From positions 1 to 64,000 of the forward strand of contig JBBRYE010000002.1 of NCBI GenBank assembly GCA_038237895.1: 64,000 nt of DNA. The letters are read 5' to 3'. The DNA comes from Pseudopedobacter sp038237895. Its GTDB lineage: Bacteria; Bacteroidota; Bacteroidia; Sphingobacteriales; Sphingobacteriaceae. Position 1 is the first letter of the stretch, and every line of letters begins with the position of its first letter. This document shows positions 1 through 8,189 of this stretch, piece by piece. The position numbers and the translations under genes were made by a program. A model generated the notes under the pieces. The model saw only the letters and a list, made by a program, of their open reading frames with translations, did no database searches and was not told the origin of the DNA.

Positions 1-2
1 AT

Positions 3-1841
3 TCAAAAGTATTAGGTTCGGCAGTAAATCCAGTTTTACGAGAAGGTAACTCTGACCGTAGAGCACCAAAAGCAGTAAAGAACTATGTAAAAGCGAACCC
101 ACATTCAATGGGTGTCTGGTCCTCAGATTCTAAAACAAAAGTTGCTAGCATGAGTGACGGTGACTTTTACGGTTCTGAAAAATCGGTAACCTTAGATAGT
201 GACTCAAAATTTAAAATCGAATTTGTAAATGATAATGGAGATGTTACAGAACTAAAGGCTTTGGCGAATCTAAAAGCAGGCGAAGTGATTGATAGCTCGG
301 TATTGAGCATTTCTAAATTGAAAACTTTTGTTGCTGAAGCTATAAAAGAAACCAAAAATTCAGGAGTTTTGCTTTCGGCACATTTAAAGGCTACCATGAT
401 GAAGGTTTCAGATCCTATCATTTTTGGTGCAATAGTAGAAGTGTACTTTGCTGATATATTTACTAAATATGCAGAGCTTTTCAAAACTTTAGGGGTTGAT
501 ACCAGTAACGGACTAGGTGATGTTTACGCAAAAATTGCCGGTAACATACAAGAAGCAGAAGTTAAAGCATCAATTGATGCAGCGATTGCAAACGGACCAG
601 CTTTAGCAATGGTAAATTCTGATAAAGGTATCACTAATTTACACGTTCCCTCTGATGTAATTGTAGACGCTTCAATGCCAGCAATGATCCGTACTTCTGG
701 CCAAATGTGGAATGCAGCAGGTAAAGGGCAAGATACTTTAGCTATTATTCCTGATAGATGTTATGCAGGTATTTACACTGCAACGATTGATGATTGTAAG
801 AAAAACGGAGCATTTGATCCAAAAACGATGGGTTCGGTACCAAACGTGGGTTTAATGGCCCAAAAAGCAGAAGAATATGGTTCTCATGATAAAACTTTCC
901 AAGCAACAGCTAACGGAGTTATCCGTGTAAGTGATGAATCAGGAAAAGTGTTTTTTGATCAGCCAGTAGAAAAAGGAGATATTTTCCGCATGTGCCAAGC
1001 TAAAGATGCCCCAATCCAGGATTGGATTAAACTTGCTGTAAACAGAGCCCGTTTATCAAATACCCCTGCGGTTTTCTGGTTGGACGAAAACAGAGCTCAC
1101 GATAGAGAAATCATTAAAAAAGTAAATAAATACTTACCAAGTTACGATACCAAAGGATTGGATATTCGTATCCTTTCTCCAATTGAAGCTACTAAATTTA
1201 CTTTGGAGCGTATCCGTAAAGGAGAAGACACTATTTCGGTAACTGGAAATGTATTACGTGATTACTTAACCGATTTATTCCCGATTTTAGAACTTGGAAC
1301 TTCTTCAAAAATGCTGTCAATTGTACCTTTAATGAATGGAGGTGGTTTGTTTGAAACTGGTGCTGGAGGTTCTGCACCCAAACATGTTGAGCAATTTATT
1401 ACAGAAGGTTATTTACGTTGGGATTCATTAGGTGAATTTTTGGCTCTACAAGCTTCTTTAGAGCATTTAGCACAAACTCAAAATAATAGTAAAGCTCAGG
1501 TTTTAGCAGATACATTAGATGAGGCAAATGCTAAATTCTTAGCTGAAGATAAATCTCCAGGTCGTAAACTAGGAACAATTGATAACCGTGGTTCTCATTT
1601 CTATTTATCACTATATTGGGCTCAGGCTTTAGCTACTCAATCAAAAGATGCAGCTTTAAAAGCTAAATTTACGCCATTAGCAAAAGTATTATTAGAAAAT
1701 GAAACAAAAATTAAGACAGAATTAATAGCATCGCAAGGTAAACCTCAAAATATTGGCGGTTATTACCATCCTAATGACGATTTAGCATCAAAAGCCATGA
1801 GGCCAAGCACCACTTTTAACCAAGAATTAGCTGATTTTTAA
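3..1841 (+). CDS. icd: NADP-dependent isocitrate dehydrogenase, monomeric type (5' truncated by window edge)
   Basis: Oxidatively decarboxylates isocitrate to 2-oxoglutarate with NADP+ in the TCA cycle (cytoplasm). The first ATG in this frame (108) is not the true start: the frame is open to position 3 and encodes NPVLREGNSDRRAP, the substrate-binding signature of the monomeric family. About 612 residues are visible; the family runs about 740, so roughly 130 N-terminal residues lie outside the window. Other conserved blocks are WLDENRAHD (around codon 360) and GGGLFETGAGGSAPKHV (around codon 455). The reading frame is intact to the stop, which is followed by a strong terminator. The family call is firm; only the missing start is uncertain. 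Confidence 0.96.
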   Translation, partial: SKVLGSAVNPVLREGNSDRRAPKAVKNYVKANPHSMGVWSSDSKTKVASMSDGDFYGSEKSVTLDSDSKFKIEFVNDNGDVTELKALANLKAGEVIDSSVLSISKLKTFVAEAIKETKNSGVLLSAHLKATMMKVSDPIIFGAIVEVYFADIFTKYAELFKTLGVDTSNGLGDVYAKIAGNIQEAEVKASIDAAIANGPALAMVNSDKGITNLHVPSDVIVDASMPAMIRTSGQMWNAAGKGQDTLAIIPDRCYAGIYTATIDDCKKNGAFDPKTMGSVPNVGLMAQKAEEYGSHDKTFQATANGVIRVSDESGKVFFDQPVEKGDIFRMCQAKDAPIQDWIKLAVNRARLSNTPAVFWLDENRAHDREIIKKVNKYLPSYDTKGLDIRILSPIEATKFTLERIRKGEDTISVTGNVLRDYLTDLFPILELGTSSKMLSIVPLMNGGGLFETGAGGSAPKHVEQFITEGYLRWDSLGEFLALQASLEHLAQTQNNSKAQVLADTLDEANAKFLAEDKSPGRKLGTIDNRGSHFYLSLYWAQALATQSKDAALKAKFTPLAKVLLENETKIKTELIASQGKPQNIGGYYHPNDDLASKAMRPSTTFNQELADF

Positions 1842-1896
1842 TTTTAAAAATAAAAAATTTTATCAGGATAAGTTAAATTTTTTTAATAGTTACGAG

Positions 1897-1929
1897 GCAG
1901 TTTAAGCGAAAGTTTAAACTGCTTTTTTG
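1897..1929 (+). terminator. Rho-independent terminator of icd
   Basis: A perfect 9-bp stem (1897-1905 with 1914-1922, arms GCAGTTTAA and TTAAACTGC) with an 8-nt loop is followed by six T. It lies 55 bp after the icd stop. Confidence 0.85.
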
Positions 1930-2004
1930 TTTTATATTTAGATGAAATAATAAATATTGGCATATTTATAGTGATACTTTTAACAGACCAATAAATTAAA
2001 AATC

Positions 2005-2403
2005 ATGGAAAATGAACAAAAAAATAACCATAATGATAGTTTTAAAAGAAATGGAGAATCTAACCTTGCTGATAATGAAGCAAAGAATTTAAAATATAAT
2101 GAAGAGGAGAATAGCTATGAGTTAGATGTAGAATCAGATGATCCTGATTATCAACATCCAGATCCTTATGATACAGCAGCAGATGATGGTGAAGATATGG
2201 ACTCTGATTGGGATGAAGCAAATCCTTATGTAGGCGATGAATATGAAAAAGATCATTCTTTAAAAGATGATTTAAATAATTTAGCAATGCACCAAACCGA
2301 TGCTGATCATTTAAAAATAAGCAAACGCGATGAAAAAAACAGTCACGTTCCAGAAGATGATAGAGATGATTTGGACGATGAAGGTTACCCGATTAATAAA
2401 TAG
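2005..2403 (+). CDS. Small acidic, probably disordered hypothetical protein
   Basis: I do not recognise a domain. The 132 residues are very rich in Asp, Glu and Asn, with no Cys, no Trp except one at mid-length, no signal peptide and no membrane segment. Residues 40-80 contain clusters such as DDPDYQHPDPYD and DDGEDMDSDWDE, and the C-terminus has DDRDDLDDEGYPINK. This composition predicts an intrinsically disordered cytoplasmic protein. The gene stands alone between the icd terminator and another hairpin at 2515-2542, so it is probably a single transcription unit. The ATG at 2005 is preceded by A/T-rich sequence without a Shine-Dalgarno, as is usual here. A role in stress or metal/protein binding would be a guess. 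Confidence 0.75.
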   Translation: MENEQKNNHNDSFKRNGESNLADNEAKNLKYNEEENSYELDVESDDPDYQHPDPYDTAADDGEDMDSDWDEANPYVGDEYEKDHSLKDDLNNLAMHQTDADHLKISKRDEKNSHVPEDDRDDLDDEGYPINK

Positions 2404-2470
2404 AATTTGAGTATTTTTAATTAAAAATTAATCCATGCTTTAAGCTATATATTTACTTAAAAAAGTAAAA

Positions 2471-2512
2471 GCCTGACCAAAAAACAGGCGGGATACCGCT
2501 TCAATCATTAAC
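2471..2512. repeat. Fragment of dispersed intergenic repeat (GGATACCG type)
   Basis: Contains a GCCTG/CAGGC stem (2471-2475, 2485-2489) followed by GGCGGGATACCGCTTCAATC. The core GGATACCG and the flanking TTCAATC recur, diverged and sometimes inverted, near 20.1 kb and 29.7 kb. From memory this resembles short repeats common between genes in Bacteroidota; that was not searched. The gap 2404-2704 holds this and a terminator but no gene. Confidence 0.5.
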
Positions 2513-2514
2513 AC

Positions 2515-2542
2515 AAAAGCATCTTAAATTAGATGCTTTTTT
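2515..2542 (+). terminator. Terminator of the small acidic protein gene
   Basis: A perfect 10-bp stem AAAAGCATCT/AGATGCTTTT (2515-2524 with 2531-2540), 6-nt loop, then further T. The arms also carry A/T runs so it may work in both directions, serving dnaX as well (dnaX stop at 2705). Confidence 0.75.
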
Positions 2543-2704
2543 ACATCAAAAACCGTCTGGATAATCATTTTCAAGATAAAAATTTTTTTTATAAAATGAT
2601 GTATTTAGCCTTAAGCTTTGTGTATTTTGCTTTTAGCTTATAACATCCAACTCTTTGAACGTTGCACCATTTGTGGTTTAAAGAAAATAATTTTTGAAGT
2701 AAAT

Positions 2705-4498
2705 CTAATCTAAATCCAAGTTAAAAACTTTTCTAAAATCATCTAGTTTAGGGTTTTTCTCTAGCAAGTGCTGATACTTATCTTTAGAAGTATAAAGCTT
2801 TTTTTCTTGTGGTTTATCTACAATTATTGGTTCAAGTGTGATTTTAAAGTTTTTTAGCGTTGTTCTTAAATGGTTCATCAAATCAACTTTTTCATGTAAA
2901 AGTTCATCAATTAAAATCTTGCTTTCTACTTGTAGCTCTATAAGAAAATTGTCTTTTAAAATAGGAGTGTAGTTGTCCATTAAAGCAGATAGCTTCATCT
3001 TATTTTGTCCTTTCATTTGGCTGGAATACTTAGACCAAACTTCTAAAAATTCTTCATTAGTAAAAAGATCTTTTTCGTTGCCAGTTAATTCTATTTTTTC
3101 TTCCAGTTTTTCCTCTTCAGATTTAATACTGTTGGGATCCTTTAAATTGGGAATTAAGGTACTTCCAATTTTAGAAATTAAAGATTTAGGATTTATCGGC
3201 TTTGCCTGAACAATAGGTTTATCTTCATCTAACAGATTATTATTCAAATTTTTAGGTTCAATTTCAACCTCTTTTAACTTTGGTGTTGAATCCTCAATTA
3301 AAATTTCAGGAAGTTTAATGTTTTCTGTAGCTGCTAAATTTTCAGGTTTTTTTTTTAGTTGATCAGCCATTTGCTGAACATTTTCTGATTGGCTCAATTG
3401 TAAAGCCTGTGCCAAATGACTTATTTTTATCAGCGTAAGCTCTACTTGTAACCTTTGATTTTTACTAATCCTATAATTAAGGTCGCATTGATTGGCAATA
3501 TTCAACCCACTGATTAAAAACGAAGCAGGAGATTTCTTTGCTTGCTCCAAATATTTCTGTTTAATGGTTTCACTAACTTCCAATAATTTTACCGTAGCAG
3601 CATCCTTACAAATCAATACATTTCTTAAATGACTTGCCAAGCCAGTTATAAAATGGTTGCCATCAAAACCATTATTTAAGATCTCATCAAATAGTAGTAA
3701 TGCGCCAGCTGTATCTTGGGTAAGCAATTGGTCGGTAAGCTTAAAATAATAATCGTAATCTAAAATATTAAGGTTATCAATAACAGCTTGGTAGCTCAGT
3801 TCTCGGTTACTAAAACTAACAATCTGGTCAAACATTGATAAAGCATCACGCAAACCACCATCCGCCTTTTGCGCAATTAAGTGTAAACCGTCAGCATCAA
3901 ACTTTACATTTTCTTTTACTGCAATGCTAGCCAAATGATTGGCCATATCTTCGACCCTAATCCTATTAAAATCAAAAATCTGGCACCTCGATAAGATAGT
4001 TGGTAAAATTTTATGTTTTTCGGTAGTGGCCAAAATAAAAATGGCATAACTAGGTGGTTCTTCTAAAGTTTTCAAAAAAGCATTGAAGGCACTTTGCGAA
4101 AGCATGTGAACCTCATCAATTATATATACTTTATACTTTCCAGCTTGTGGCGGTATCCGAACCTGATCAATCAAACTTCTAATGTCATCTACAGAATTAT
4201 TAGAGGCTGCATCTAATTCATGTACATTAAAAGAGTTTCCGTTTTGGAAAGATTTACAGCTATCACAAATCCCACAAGCCTCATTTTGTTCCGTTAGATT
4301 TGTACAGTTGATGGTTTTCGCCAATATTCTTGCACAGGTAGTTTTTCCAACTCCCCTTGGTCCGCAAAAAAGAAATGCTTGTGCTAGTTGGTTATTCTTG
4401 ATGGCGTTCTTTAACGTATTAGTTATATGCTGTTGCCCAACAACGCTATCAAACAAAACTGGTCTATACTTCCTTGCAGAAACAATAAAATTTTCCAT
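2705..4498 (-). CDS. dnaX: DNA polymerase III subunit gamma/tau
   Basis: Clamp-loader ATPase subunit of the replicative polymerase; it opens the beta clamp and (tau form) links polymerase cores. The N-terminus SARKYRPVLFDSVVGQ is typical. Walker A GPRGVGKT is at residues 46-53, followed by a four-Cys zinc-binding motif (C-x8-C-x2-C-x2-C, around residues 66-80), Walker B with IIDEVHML (around 123), and the SRC sensor/arginine-finger motif in LSRCQIFDF (around 170). Residues 370-480 form a Lys/Glu-rich linker, and 480-597 a divergent tau domain. The 597-residue length is usual for Bacteroidota. It is transcribed alone, divergent from the ribosomal locus. No obvious slippery A-run for gamma production was identified by eye. 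Confidence 0.96.
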   Translation of the reverse strand: MENFIVSARKYRPVLFDSVVGQQHITNTLKNAIKNNQLAQAFLFCGPRGVGKTTCARILAKTINCTNLTEQNEACGICDSCKSFQNGNSFNVHELDAASNNSVDDIRSLIDQVRIPPQAGKYKVYIIDEVHMLSQSAFNAFLKTLEEPPSYAIFILATTEKHKILPTILSRCQIFDFNRIRVEDMANHLASIAVKENVKFDADGLHLIAQKADGGLRDALSMFDQIVSFSNRELSYQAVIDNLNILDYDYYFKLTDQLLTQDTAGALLLFDEILNNGFDGNHFITGLASHLRNVLICKDAATVKLLEVSETIKQKYLEQAKKSPASFLISGLNIANQCDLNYRISKNQRLQVELTLIKISHLAQALQLSQSENVQQMADQLKKKPENLAATENIKLPEILIEDSTPKLKEVEIEPKNLNNNLLDEDKPIVQAKPINPKSLISKIGSTLIPNLKDPNSIKSEEEKLEEKIELTGNEKDLFTNEEFLEVWSKYSSQMKGQNKMKLSALMDNYTPILKDNFLIELQVESKILIDELLHEKVDLMNHLRTTLKNFKITLEPIIVDKPQEKKLYTSKDKYQHLLEKNPKLDDFRKVFNLDLD

Positions 4499-4590
4499 CG
4501 ACGCTAAATTATAAAGATGTTAGCGTTAAAGCAATTATTTAAAATTTATGTGGATAAAATACCCTACACCTTTTCTGGTATTTTTCAAAA

Positions 4591-4608
4591 ATACGTATTA
4601 GTACGTAT
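4591..4608. promoter_or_regulatory. Orphan palindrome matching the LuxR-cluster operator motif
   Basis: The sequence ATACGTATTAGTACGTAT has the same layout as sites upstream of 28546 and 29865 (ATACGYAG-NN-CTGCGTAT): half-sites ATACGTA/TRCGTAT with the same spacing. The flanks extend it to a 9-bp inverted repeat (4589-4597 with 4602-4610). It lies 93 bp upstream of dnaX and about 580 bp upstream of rplC, but directly before a non-coding stretch that ends in a terminator. Its function is inferred from motif similarity only. Confidence 0.4.
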
Positions 4609-4624
4609 TTATTCACGAGTAATA

Positions 4625-4823
4625 TTTGTCATCTTTATAGAAATAAAAACCAATAGATGAGGTTAAATATATTTCTAAAGTTAATAATTGGCTTCTTGTA
4701 TTATTTAAAAAATGATGTTATTCGGTTAAAATAAAATTTGCTCTCCCAAAGACAATTAGTCTTTATATTTTCAAATAGGTGTGTTAAAAGCGGTGGGTTT
4801 CCCAAACCTTAACCGCTTTTTTT
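4625..4823 (+). ncRNA. Candidate small RNA ending in a Rho-independent terminator
   Basis: No ORF explains this stretch. It starts after an orphan operator-like palindrome (4591-4608) and a weak -7-like element (TATTTG, 4623-4628). It contains a perfect hairpin AAAGAC-AATTA-GTCTTT (4748-4764) and ends with a strong terminator at 4786-4823 for which no upstream plus-strand gene exists in the gap. An unlinked terminator facing away from dnaX is the main argument. The 5' end is a guess. It could also be a relic or a roadblock protecting the ribosomal promoter. Confidence 0.3.
4786..4823 (+). terminator. Strong terminator without an upstream protein gene
   Basis: Outer stem AAAAGCGGT/ACCGCTTTT (4786-4794 with 4812-4820), inner stem GGTTT/AAACC (4796-4800 with 4804-4808) around a CCC loop, then further T to 4823. 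The nearest annotated neighbour upstream is dnaX, which runs away from it. Confidence 0.7.
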
Positions 4824-5069
4824 GTAATAAAATAATCCCAATTGAAAGGCACAACTCTCACATTATTGCTTTTCGATAATTTGAATTGCATAAATTATTA
4901 ATTCAAATCATATATTAAACGTCTATTTAATTTATACTTTAAATGTATAGTTAGCATAATGATGATTTGTAAATACGCAACTCTATATAACTATTTCTGT
5001 GATATAACGCTCTTTATCCGCTCCTTAAACCACTATCAAAAAAAAATAGAAAAATAAGTGCGTAAGTAT

Positions 5070-5099
5070 TTGATAATTAATAACAGTTTCCTATCTTTG
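5070..5099 (+). promoter_or_regulatory. Main promoter of the ribosomal protein locus
   Basis: A textbook Bacteroidota housekeeping promoter: TTG at 5070-5072, exactly 19 nt, then TATCTTTG at 5092-5099 (consensus TAnnTTTG). The predicted start is about 5103-5106, giving a leader of some 75 nt before rplC. The A/T-rich region upstream may act as an UP-like element. Confidence 0.85.
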
Positions 5100-5102
5100 C
5101 CG

Positions 5103-5161
5103 TCCGCTAATGAGCGGATATTATATCCACCTTGAACGAAGCCCTACTGCTTCGATGGGTG
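5103..5161 (+). promoter_or_regulatory. Structured 5' leader of rplC (possible r-protein autoregulatory RNA)
   Basis: Two hairpins fill the leader. The first is TCCGC/GCGGA (5103-5107 with 5114-5118) right at the predicted transcript 5' end. The second is CGAAGC/GCTTCG (5137-5142 with 5149-5154) inside an outer CACC/GGTG helix (5128-5131 with 5158-5161). The internal loop and closeness to rplC suit translational feedback by a ribosomal protein of the operon, but which one is unknown. Confidence 0.45.
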
Positions 5162-5177
5162 TTAATTAAATTAAGAA

Positions 5178-5795
5178 ATGTCAGGAATTATTGGAAAAAA
5201 AGTAGGAATGACCAGCATATTCGACGCAGACGGTAAAAATATACCTTGTACTGTGATTGAAGCTGGACCTTGTGTGGTGACACAAGTAAAGACCATCGAA
5301 AGTGATGGCTATGCTGCTGTGCAGTTAGCTTACGATGAGAAAAAGGAAAAAAACACTACTAATCCCCTTAAAGGTCATTTTGAAAAAGCTGGTACAACTC
5401 CAAAGCGTAAAGTAGTGGAGTTTAAGTACTTTACAGAAGACAAAACTTTAGGACAAACAGTAGATGTGAATCTTTTTGTAGAAGGAGACTACGTTGATGT
5501 AGTAGGTACTTCTAAAGGTAAAGGTTTTCAAGGTGTTGTAAAACGCCACGGTTTTAGCGGTGTGGGTATGCAAACTCACGGTCAGCATAATCGTTTAAGA
5601 GCTCCAGGTTCTTTGGGTGCTTCTTCTTATCCTTCAAGAGTTTTTAAAGGAATGAGAATGGCCGGTAGATTGGGTGGTGATAGAGTGAAAATTCAAAACC
5701 TTCAAGTTGTTAAGATTTTTGCAGAGCAAAACTTATTAGTAGTAAGCGGTTCAATCCCGGGTGCTAAAGGTTCTTATGTGTTAATAGAGAAGTAA
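5178..5795 (+). CDS. rplC: 50S ribosomal protein L3
   Basis: Early-assembly protein of the large subunit, binding 23S rRNA domain VI near the peptidyl-transferase centre. The N-terminus GIIGKKVGMTSIF and the central loop GFQGVVKRHGFSGVGMQTHG (around residues 115-135), where the modified Gln lies in other bacteria, are diagnostic. The 205-residue length is usual. It is the first gene after the promoter at 5070-5099. No rpsJ (S10), the usual partner before rplC in many bacteria, precedes it. Its stop codon overlaps the rplD start (TAATG), indicating translational coupling. Confidence 0.98.
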   Translation: MSGIIGKKVGMTSIFDADGKNIPCTVIEAGPCVVTQVKTIESDGYAAVQLAYDEKKEKNTTNPLKGHFEKAGTTPKRKVVEFKYFTEDKTLGQTVDVNLFVEGDYVDVVGTSKGKGFQGVVKRHGFSGVGMQTHGQHNRLRAPGSLGASSYPSRVFKGMRMAGRLGGDRVKIQNLQVVKIFAEQNLLVVSGSIPGAKGSYVLIEK

Positions 5796-6424
5796 TGGAA
5801 GTTAAAGTATTAAATATATCAGGTAAAGAAACAGGTGCCAAGGTGCAGCTTTCTAAAGATATCTTCGGTATCGAACCAAATGACCATGCCATCTATTTAG
5901 ACGTAAAACAATATCTAGCAAATCAACGCCAAGGTACTCATAAGTCTAAGCAACGTAATGAGATTGCAGGATCTACCCGTAAATTATACAAACAAAAAGG
6001 AACTGGTGGCGCAAGAGCTGGAAGTATTAAATCTCCATTGTTTAATGGTGGTGGTAGAATCTTCGGTCCTCAACCCCGTGACTACAGCTTCAAGTTAAAT
6101 AAGAAGTTGAAAGAACTAGCTCGTAAATCAGCTTTATCTTATAAAGCAAAAGATAACAATGTAGTAATATTAGAAGATTTTAACTTTGATAATGCCAAAA
6201 CAAAAAACTTTGTAGGTTTATTAGGAGCATTAAATATTACTGGTCAAAAAACTCTATTGGTATTGCCTGATGCAAATCAGAATGTATACCTGGCAAGTAG
6301 AAACATACAAGGCACAAAAGTGGTTATCGCTACAGATCTTAATACTTATGATGTATTAAACGCAGGAAAATTAGTATTCACAACCGGTTCGGTTAAAACA
6401 TTGGAGGAGGCATTAGCCAAGTAA
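5795..6424 (+). CDS. rplD: 50S ribosomal protein L4
   Basis: Binds 23S rRNA and lines the exit tunnel with its extended loop; in E. coli it also represses its own operon. The loop is seen as KQKGTGGARAGSIKSPLFNGGGRIFGPQPRDY (residues about 66-97), containing the GTGGAR-GS core. Length 209 is normal. Whether L4 regulates this locus through the leader at 5103-5161 is an open possibility; the leader does not obviously copy the E. coli S10 leader. One base separates it from rplW. Confidence 0.97.
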   Translation: MEVKVLNISGKETGAKVQLSKDIFGIEPNDHAIYLDVKQYLANQRQGTHKSKQRNEIAGSTRKLYKQKGTGGARAGSIKSPLFNGGGRIFGPQPRDYSFKLNKKLKELARKSALSYKAKDNNVVILEDFNFDNAKTKNFVGLLGALNITGQKTLLVLPDANQNVYLASRNIQGTKVVIATDLNTYDVLNAGKLVFTTGSVKTLEEALAK

Positions 6425-6425
6425 T

Positions 6426-6716
6426 ATGGACATTTTAAGAAAACCTGTATTAACAGAAAAAGCTACTCTTTTAACTGAGAAACATAACCGCTATACTTTT
6501 CAGTGTGATCAAAGAGCAAACAAATTACAGATTAGATCTGCAATTGAGGCCATGTATGGCGTAAATATATTATCGGTAAATACAATGGTTGTAGTTGGTA
6601 AATTAAAAACCAGATCAACTAAAGCCGGTATGGTTTCAGGTAGGGCTGCTAAATACAAAAAAGCAGTGGTTACTTTAAAAGAAGGTGAAGTTATTGACTT
6701 TTATAGCAATATTTAA
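6426..6716 (+). CDS. rplW: 50S ribosomal protein L23
   Basis: Sits at the tunnel exit and docks trigger factor and SRP. The N-terminal LRKPVLTEKATLLTEKHNRYTF matches the family's PVLTEK-YTF signature, and the conserved basic loop follows with VVVGKLKTRSTKAG. Length 96 is normal. It lies 1 bp after rplD and 7 bp before rplB, without room for its own promoter. Confidence 0.96.
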   Translation: MDILRKPVLTEKATLLTEKHNRYTFQCDQRANKLQIRSAIEAMYGVNILSVNTMVVVGKLKTRSTKAGMVSGRAAKYKKAVVTLKEGEVIDFYSNI

Positions 6717-6723
6717 TTAGATT

Positions 6724-7548
6724 ATGGGCTTAAGAAAATTTAAACCAGTAACCCCAGGAACTCGTTTCAGAGTTGGTAATGATTTTACAGAAATCACTAC
6801 TAACATTCCTGAAAAGTCACTTGTTGTGAAACAAGGAAAGTCTGGCGGTAGAAATAATACTGGTAAAATGACTATGCGTTATGTCGGTGGGGGTCACAAG
6901 CAATTGTACCGACTAATAGATTTTAAACGCGATAAAAAAGATATCCCCGCAACAGTAGCAACAATAGAATACGATCCAAATCGTACTGCCCGTATTGCGC
7001 TGTTACATTATGCCGATGGAGAGAAAAGATACATCATCGCTCCAGAAGGAATTCAGGTAGGTGCTAAAGTGATAGCCGGTGATACAGTTGCTCCAGAAGT
7101 GGGTAACAACATCTCTTTGGCAAATATTCCTTTAGGTTCTATTATTCATAACATAGAATTGAATCCTGGTAGAGGTGCTCAAATAGCAAGAAGTGCTGGT
7201 TCTTATGCACAATTAGCGGCAAGAGACGGTAAATATGCAACCATTAAGATGCCTTCTGGCGAAACTCGTTTGATCTTAACTACTTGTACAGCAACTATCG
7301 GAACGGTTTCTAATTCAGAACATGCTAACGAAGTGTTAGGTAAGGCTGGTAGAAAACGTTGGTTAGGACGCCGTCCAAGAGTAAGGGGTGTTGCAATGAA
7401 CCCAGTCGATCACCCAATGGGTGGTGGTGAAGGTAGATCATCAGGTGGTCACCCACGCTCAAGAAATGGCTTATTATCTAAAGGTTTTAAAACCCGTGAT
7501 AAAAAGAAGAACTCAAATCGTTTAATCATAGCTAGGAGGAAGAAATAA
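6724..7548 (+). CDS. rplB: 50S ribosomal protein L2
   Basis: Needed for subunit association and peptidyl transfer. Conserved blocks are GKSGGRNNTGKMTMRYVGGGHKQLYR (around residues 38-63), GRGAQIARSAGSYAQL (around 148), and the C-terminal VAMNPVDHPMGGGEGRSSGGHP (around 224-245), which carries the His important for peptidyl transferase. Length 274 is normal. The last codons contain AGGAGG (7534-7539), a full Shine-Dalgarno 8 nt before the overlapping rpsS start. Confidence 0.98.
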   Translation: MGLRKFKPVTPGTRFRVGNDFTEITTNIPEKSLVVKQGKSGGRNNTGKMTMRYVGGGHKQLYRLIDFKRDKKDIPATVATIEYDPNRTARIALLHYADGEKRYIIAPEGIQVGAKVIAGDTVAPEVGNNISLANIPLGSIIHNIELNPGRGAQIARSAGSYAQLAARDGKYATIKMPSGETRLILTTCTATIGTVSNSEHANEVLGKAGRKRWLGRRPRVRGVAMNPVDHPMGGGEGRSSGGHPRSRNGLLSKGFKTRDKKKNSNRLIIARRKK

Positions 7549-7814
7549 TGGCTCGTTCGATTAAAAAAGGACCTTATATAGATCACAATGTAGAAAAGAA
7601 AGTTTCTACAATGAATGATGCAGGCAAAAAGACTGTAATTAAAACATGGTCAAGAAGATCAATGATATCTCCGGATTTCGTAGGTCATACGTTTGCAGTA
7701 CACAACGGAAATAAATTTATTCCTGTTTACGTAACTGAAAACATGGTTGGTCACAAATTAGGAGAGTTTGCACCAACCAGAACATTTAGAGGACACGCTG
7801 ATAAAAGAAAATAA
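7548..7814 (+). CDS. rpsS: 30S ribosomal protein S19
   Basis: Head protein of the small subunit that binds 16S rRNA together with S13. MARSIKKGPYIDHNVEKKV, the central TWSRRSMISPDFVGHTFAVHNG and the C-terminal LGEFAPTRTFRGHADKRK are standard. Length 88 is normal. The ATG overlaps the rplB stop by one base and has a strong AGGAGG at 7534-7539, one of the few good Shine-Dalgarno sites in the locus. Confidence 0.97.
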   Translation: MARSIKKGPYIDHNVEKKVSTMNDAGKKTVIKTWSRRSMISPDFVGHTFAVHNGNKFIPVYVTENMVGHKLGEFAPTRTFRGHADKRK

Positions 7815-7817
7815 GCA

Positions 7818-8183
7818 ATGGAAGCAATAGCAAAATTAAATAATTGCCCTACTTCGCCTCGTAAAATGAGACTGGTTGTTGATTTGATCAGAGGTGAACG
7901 TGTAGAAAAGGCACTATCGATATTAAAATTCACAAATAAAGAAGCAGCAATAAGAGTTGAAAAACTTTTGTTATCTGCCATAAAAAATTGGGAATCAAAA
8001 AATGAGGGTGAACGCCCAGAAGAATCAGGATTATTCGTTAAAACCATTATGGTTGATGGCGGCCGTCAATTGAAGCGTTTAAGGCCTGCTCCGCAAGGTC
8101 GTGGTTACAGAATTCGTAAGCGTTCTAATCATGTAACTCTAGTAGTAGATAGTAGTGTGAATAAAGAACCTCAAACTAATTAA
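7818..8183 (+). CDS. rplV: 50S ribosomal protein L22
   Basis: Contacts all domains of 23S rRNA; its beta-hairpin reaches the exit-tunnel constriction with L4. The N-terminal CPTSPRKMRLVVDLIRG and the hairpin/C-terminal LKRLRPAPQGRGYRIRKRSNHVTLVV are typical of the family. Length 121 is normal, with a short polar C-terminal tail (DSSVNKEPQTN). It starts 3 bp after rpsS and ends 6 bp before rpsC. Confidence 0.97.
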   Translation: MEAIAKLNNCPTSPRKMRLVVDLIRGERVEKALSILKFTNKEAAIRVEKLLLSAIKNWESKNEGERPEESGLFVKTIMVDGGRQLKRLRPAPQGRGYRIRKRSNHVTLVVDSSVNKEPQTN

Positions 8184-8189
8184 GTAGAA

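Noticed and set aside
167..484. 105-codon minus-strand ORF inside icd
   Set aside because: It lies fully within the strongly conserved isocitrate dehydrogenase frame and its protein is low in recognisable content; it is an antisense shadow.
4182..4514. 110-codon plus-strand ORF over the start of dnaX
   Set aside because: Antisense to the Walker A and zinc-motif region of dnaX, which is clearly coding on the other strand.
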